Shown here one piece after another: positions 7,531-9,944 of a stretch of DNA of 9,944 nt (within the stretch, counting starts at the first letter, position 1; the number at the start of each line of letters is the position of its first letter). The stretch comes from Planctomycetaceae bacterium (GTDB taxonomy: Bacteria; Planctomycetota; UBA1135; GCA-002686595). The DNA is taken from positions 1 to 9,944 of the forward strand of contig JABWBL010000081.1 in assembly GCA_013360535.1 (NCBI GenBank). The letters run 5' to 3'. The notes under the pieces were generated by a model that was not told where the DNA came from, did no database searches, and was given only the letters and a program-made list of their open reading frames with translations. A program made the position numbers and the translations under genes.

Positions 7531-8982
7531 ATGCGCAAGACGCTGCTCACCTACGTCAAGCCCCACGTCCAGGAAGACCCCCTGGCGATGATCCTCGGGC
7601 TCACCTACCTCGGGGCGTGCCTCGAGAAGGAGAAGCTGCCGGTCCAGCTGGTCGACGAGCGCATCGTCAACGACCAGGAGATGCGCGCGGCGATCGAGCA
7701 GAACGACATCATCGGCTTCAGCGCGCTGACGCCGAACATCCGCCGCGCGATCGCCTGGGCCAAGTACGCCAAGGAGAAGGGCAAGGTCACGATCATGGGC
7801 GGGCCGCACGCCTCGGTCGACCAGGGCATCTTCCTCGACAGCGGCCACTTCGATTTCGTGCTCAAGGGCGAGGCCGAGGAGACGCTCCCGCAGTTCCTGA
7901 AGGCCTTCGAGGGCAACGACGACAGGGCCATGGGCGAGGTCGCCGGCCTCGCGGGCGTGCGCGACCGCCAGATCTGGGTCGACAACGCCGCGCCGCCGCT
8001 GATCAAGAAGCTCGACGAGCTGCCGCTGCCCGCGCGCCACCTGCTTCCGATGGAGAGCTACTTCAAGCTCAACCCCGAGAAGCTCGCCTACGTGTTCACC
8101 ACGCGCGGCTGCCCTTTCAAGTGCATCTTCTGCCAGAAGGAGCTGACCGGCCGCGGCTTCCGCGTGCGCTCGACGCAGATGATCGTCGACGAGCTCGAGC
8201 ACGTCGTGAAGACCTACAACCCCGGCGTCGTGCTGTTCGTCGACGAGATCCTCACGCTCCGCCGCAAGCGCATCCACGAGATGTGCGACGAGATCCTGCG
8301 CCGCGGCCTGAAGTTCGAGTGGATCGCGAACACGCGCGCCGACTGCGTCGACTACCCGCTGCTCAAGCACATGCACCGCGCGGGCTGCCGCCGCATCTAC
8401 TACGGCTGGGAATCCGGCTCGCAGAAGATGCTCGACGTGCTCAAGAAGGACCTGACGCCCGAGCAGATCGTCGAGGCCGCGCGCATGACGCGCCGCGCCG
8501 GCATCTGGGCCAAGGTCTACCTGATCGTCGGCAGCCCGGGCGAGACGCCCGAGGACATCCAGGAGACCGAGAAGGTCCTGCGCCTCGCCGGCCCCGACCT
8601 CGTGCGTGTCAGCGTGTTCAACCCGCTGATCGGCACCGAGAGCTGGGACAACTACCAGGCCAGCATCGACGTCAACGACCTGCGCGAGAACTACGTCTCC
8701 TCGAACCGCTCGGCCTACGTGCACGAGCACTTCAACCAGGTCGAGCTCGAGGAGCTGCGCAAGAACATGGTGCGCTCCTACGAGCGCTGGTACTACGGCT
8801 ACGGCCAGCGCGCCCGCCGCTTCTTCGAGCGCACGCTCTACTACCTCGAGAATCCGCACTTCGGCAAGAAGCGCCTCGGCCGCGCCCTCGGCCTCGTGCC
8901 GCCGCCCAAGTCCGCCATGAGCCACCTCAAGTCCAACGGCACGTCGCTGATGACGACCGAGGACGAGGTCAAGGCGGGCTGA
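7531..8982 (+). CDS. Cobalamin-binding (B12-type) radical SAM enzyme
   Basis: The protein is 483 residues from ATG 7531; the open frame upstream is non-coding in character and no clear ribosome site is present. Residues 1-140 form a B12-binding-like Rossmann domain, with DPLAMILGLTYLGACLEKE near the start, then DIIGFSALTPNIRRAIAWAK and TIMGGPHASVDQG. The base-on cobalamin motif D-x-H-x-x-G is absent, as is usual in this class. The radical SAM core starts TTRGCPFKCIFCQKEL, with the cluster-binding C-x3-C-x2-C at C194, C198 and C201. It continues with VLFVDEILTLRRKRIHEMC, YYGWESGSQKMLDVLKKD and VYLIVGSPGETPEDIQ. The C-terminal part (from about 400) is rich in Arg and Tyr. Family members methylate unactivated carbons or phosphinates, or catalyse other radical rearrangements; which reaction applies here is not readable. 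In this locus a sugar or lipid precursor is a reasonable substrate guess. Confidence 0.93.
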   Translation: MRKTLLTYVKPHVQEDPLAMILGLTYLGACLEKEKLPVQLVDERIVNDQEMRAAIEQNDIIGFSALTPNIRRAIAWAKYAKEKGKVTIMGGPHASVDQGIFLDSGHFDFVLKGEAEETLPQFLKAFEGNDDRAMGEVAGLAGVRDRQIWVDNAAPPLIKKLDELPLPARHLLPMESYFKLNPEKLAYVFTTRGCPFKCIFCQKELTGRGFRVRSTQMIVDELEHVVKTYNPGVVLFVDEILTLRRKRIHEMCDEILRRGLKFEWIANTRADCVDYPLLKHMHRAGCRRIYYGWESGSQKMLDVLKKDLTPEQIVEAARMTRRAGIWAKVYLIVGSPGETPEDIQETEKVLRLAGPDLVRVSVFNPLIGTESWDNYQASIDVNDLRENYVSSNRSAYVHEHFNQVELEELRKNMVRSYERWYYGYGQRARRFFERTLYYLENPHFGKKRLGRALGLVPPPKSAMSHLKSNGTSLMTTEDEVKAG

Positions 8983-8986
8983 CTCG

Positions 8987-9307
8987 ATGCCGAGCATCGC
9001 CTTCCGCGCTTTCGTGCTCGGCACCTTGGTGCTGGGTGGGGCGTGCGGGAGGTACCGGGAGGTCTTTCACGGCAACGGACAGATCGCGCTCGTGAAGACA
9101 GGCTCGACCAACCTCTCCGGCGAACGCGAAGGCCTTTGGGTGTACTACGACGAGGAGGGTGAGCTCCTCTTCGAACAGAGCTACGGGAGCGAGTCCTACC
9201 TCCGGACCGGGGTATACGAGAACGGAGTTCGCGTGCGGCTGCCCAACGAAGAGGAACTGGCCGCGGCTGCAGCGATCGCCGAGCGGAAGATGAAGAACCG
9301 GCGCTGA
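8987..9307 (+). CDS. Small exported MORN-variant repeat protein, possible lipoprotein
   Basis: The protein is 106 residues and starts 4 nt after the radical SAM stop, so it is probably co-transcribed. The N-terminus has an Arg, then a hydrophobic run FVLGTLVLGGAC ending at C20. This reads as a signal peptide with an imperfect lipobox: Gly at -3 where Leu is usual, then Gly at -2 and Ala at -1. The mature part shows two or so units of the MORN-2 variant repeat: YREVFHGNGQIALVKTG, GEREGLWVYYDEEGELLFEQ and YLRTGVYENGVRV. These follow the 'G-x-x-x-G-x-W-x-x-Y-x-x-x-G-x-L' beta-hairpin pattern. It closes with an Ala/Glu/Lys-rich helix ending RKMKNRR. Such repeats occur in periplasmic or surface proteins and in YwqK-like proteins annotated as antitoxins; no toxin partner is present here. 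Base use is slightly less GC-extreme than in its neighbours. Role unknown. Confidence 0.75.
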   Translation: MPSIAFRAFVLGTLVLGGACGRYREVFHGNGQIALVKTGSTNLSGEREGLWVYYDEEGELLFEQSYGSESYLRTGVYENGVRVRLPNEEELAAAAAIAERKMKNRR

Positions 9308-9457
9308 TCGCCTACGCGAGGCCGGTTCGCAACGCTCCCGGCGTGGTCTCCGAGAAGCTCGACAATGGCAACCGCGCGAAGAGCGAAGCGAGCTCACGCG
9401 CGGGTCGCGCTCGGGGCTGGCAGAGGTGGGGCGGAAGGCCGATGATCGGGCGCAGCG
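9308..9457 (+). other. Intergenic region with no supported feature
   Basis: This gap separates the MORN-variant gene from the GNAT gene. One weak stem (GCCGG 9321-9325 with CCGGC 9338-9342, 12-base loop) is present without a T-run. No convincing promoter or ribosome site is seen; the nearest purine run, GGAAGG at 9433-9438, is about 19 nt before the next start, too far for normal use. Small frames here look like chance. Confidence 0.4.
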
Positions 9458-9944
9458 ATGGCGCAGCCGGCGGAGACGAAGGACGAGCAGATCCGGGTGC
9501 TGCTCTGCACGAGCTCGGAGCGTGAGGAGCAGGCGCGGTTGTATGCGGCCTGCTTCAAGAAGCCGCTGCCCGCCGGTGGGTTGCGCTGGAGGTACGACTC
9601 GAGCCCGGCGGGGGAGTCGGTGAGCCTCGTGGCGCGCGAGCCGGACGGGCTGGCGATCTCCGGGTACGCGTGCTCGCCACGGATTGCGTTGGTCGGTGGT
9701 GACGAGCTCACGCGGGCGTTTGCGGGCGAGACCGGCGACGTGATGACGCGCCCCGAGTGGCGCAAGCGCGGGTTCTTCAGCCGGCTCGATCGTGCGGCGA
9801 TGGACGAGGCGCGGAGGCGCGGGTGGGCGCTCGCGTTCGGGCTGCCCAACCGGCGCTCGGCGCACATCTTCCTCGAGCTCGGCTGGGAGCGCGTCGGCAG
9901 CGTGCGGCCGCATCTGTTCGTGCTGCGCGCGGACGGCGCGGCGA
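9458..9944 (+). CDS. GNAT-family acyltransferase, N-terminal part (runs off the window)
   Basis: The frame is open from ATG 9458 to the right edge, giving 162 residues. An in-frame TGA at 9443-9445 lies upstream, so ATG 9458 is the first usable start. Early residues show the acceptor-side pattern LRWRYDSSPAG (W44-R45-Y46), typical of GNAT proteins found in exopolysaccharide loci, where 'F/L-x-W-x-Y-x-x-N-P-x-G' is common. Acetyl-CoA motif A follows as TGDVMTRPEWRKRGFFSRL from T92, with R102-K103-R104-G105 in the R-x-x-G position. AFGLPNRRSAHIFLELGWERVG comes next, the 'G-x-P-N-x-x-S...F-x-x-L-G-W' block of the same subgroup. It likely transfers an acyl group to an amino sugar or similar amine in the cytoplasm. 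The C-terminus is missing, so full length and any second domain are unknown. The 150-nt gap before it leaves its operon membership open. Confidence 0.82.
   Translation, partial: MAQPAETKDEQIRVLLCTSSEREEQARLYAACFKKPLPAGGLRWRYDSSPAGESVSLVAREPDGLAISGYACSPRIALVGGDELTRAFAGETGDVMTRPEWRKRGFFSRLDRAAMDEARRRGWALAFGLPNRRSAHIFLELGWERVGSVRPHLFVLRADGAA

Noticed and set aside
7444..9024. Long minus-strand open frame opposite the radical SAM gene
   Set aside because: Leu/Val/Asp-rich shadow with no start context or motif. The plus strand has the complete cluster-binding motif.
9343..9525. Short plus-strand open frame in the gap before the GNAT gene
   Set aside because: It overlaps the GNAT start in another frame, has no ribosome site, and the composition resembles chance GC-rich sequence.
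1..9944. CRISPR arrays, tRNA/rRNA genes, insertion sequences, phage genes
   Set aside because: I looked for regularly spaced repeats, cloverleaf-like or rRNA-like stretches, transposase motifs and terminal inverted repeats by eye and saw none.

Overview
This is a very GC-rich bacterial window. Codons end in G or C almost throughout, and seven of the eight stop codons seen are TGA (the other is TAG). Every gene I can support lies on the + strand, packed with short gaps or 4-nt start/stop overlaps. Gene content and composition fit a surface or exopolysaccharide locus of a high-GC Gram-negative-type bacterium. A planctomycete or a myxobacterium-like lineage is my guess, and nothing in the window proves the phylum.

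Layout: (1) 2-163, the tail of an upstream gene with a faint resemblance to the end of heparinase II/III-like proteins. (2) 229-2304, a membrane-anchored alkaline-phosphatase/sulfatase-fold enzyme that lacks the usual sulfatase Cys/Ser motif. (3) 2301-3485, a GT4 glycosyltransferase with a GTG start overlapping the previous stop. (4) 3520-4698, a second GT4 glycosyltransferase. (5) 4695-6056, a Wzx/MOP-type flippase, start overlapping the previous stop. (6) 6059-7327, a third GT4 glycosyltransferase carrying a four-cysteine insert. (7) A 203-nt gap with a perfect hairpin and a weak promoter candidate. (8) 7531-8982, a cobalamin-binding radical SAM enzyme. (9) 8987-9307, a small secreted or lipoprotein-like MORN-variant protein. 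(10) A 150-nt gap. (11) 9458 to the window end, the start of a GNAT acyltransferase of the kind common in polysaccharide loci.

Working model (inference): the three GT4 enzymes add sugars to a lipid-linked repeat unit on the cytoplasmic face, and the flippase moves it across the membrane. The membrane phosphatase/sulfatase-fold enzyme may decorate or process the product outside the cytoplasm. The radical SAM and GNAT enzymes may modify precursors inside the cell. No initiating glycosyltransferase, polymerase, ligase or export-channel gene is visible, so the locus must continue outside the window or rely on genes elsewhere. No gene here is clearly an undescribed system. The least ordinary pieces are the threonine-type sulfatase-fold protein, the GT4 with altered catalytic motif and cysteine insert, and the B12-radical SAM / MORN-protein pair behind its own leader region.
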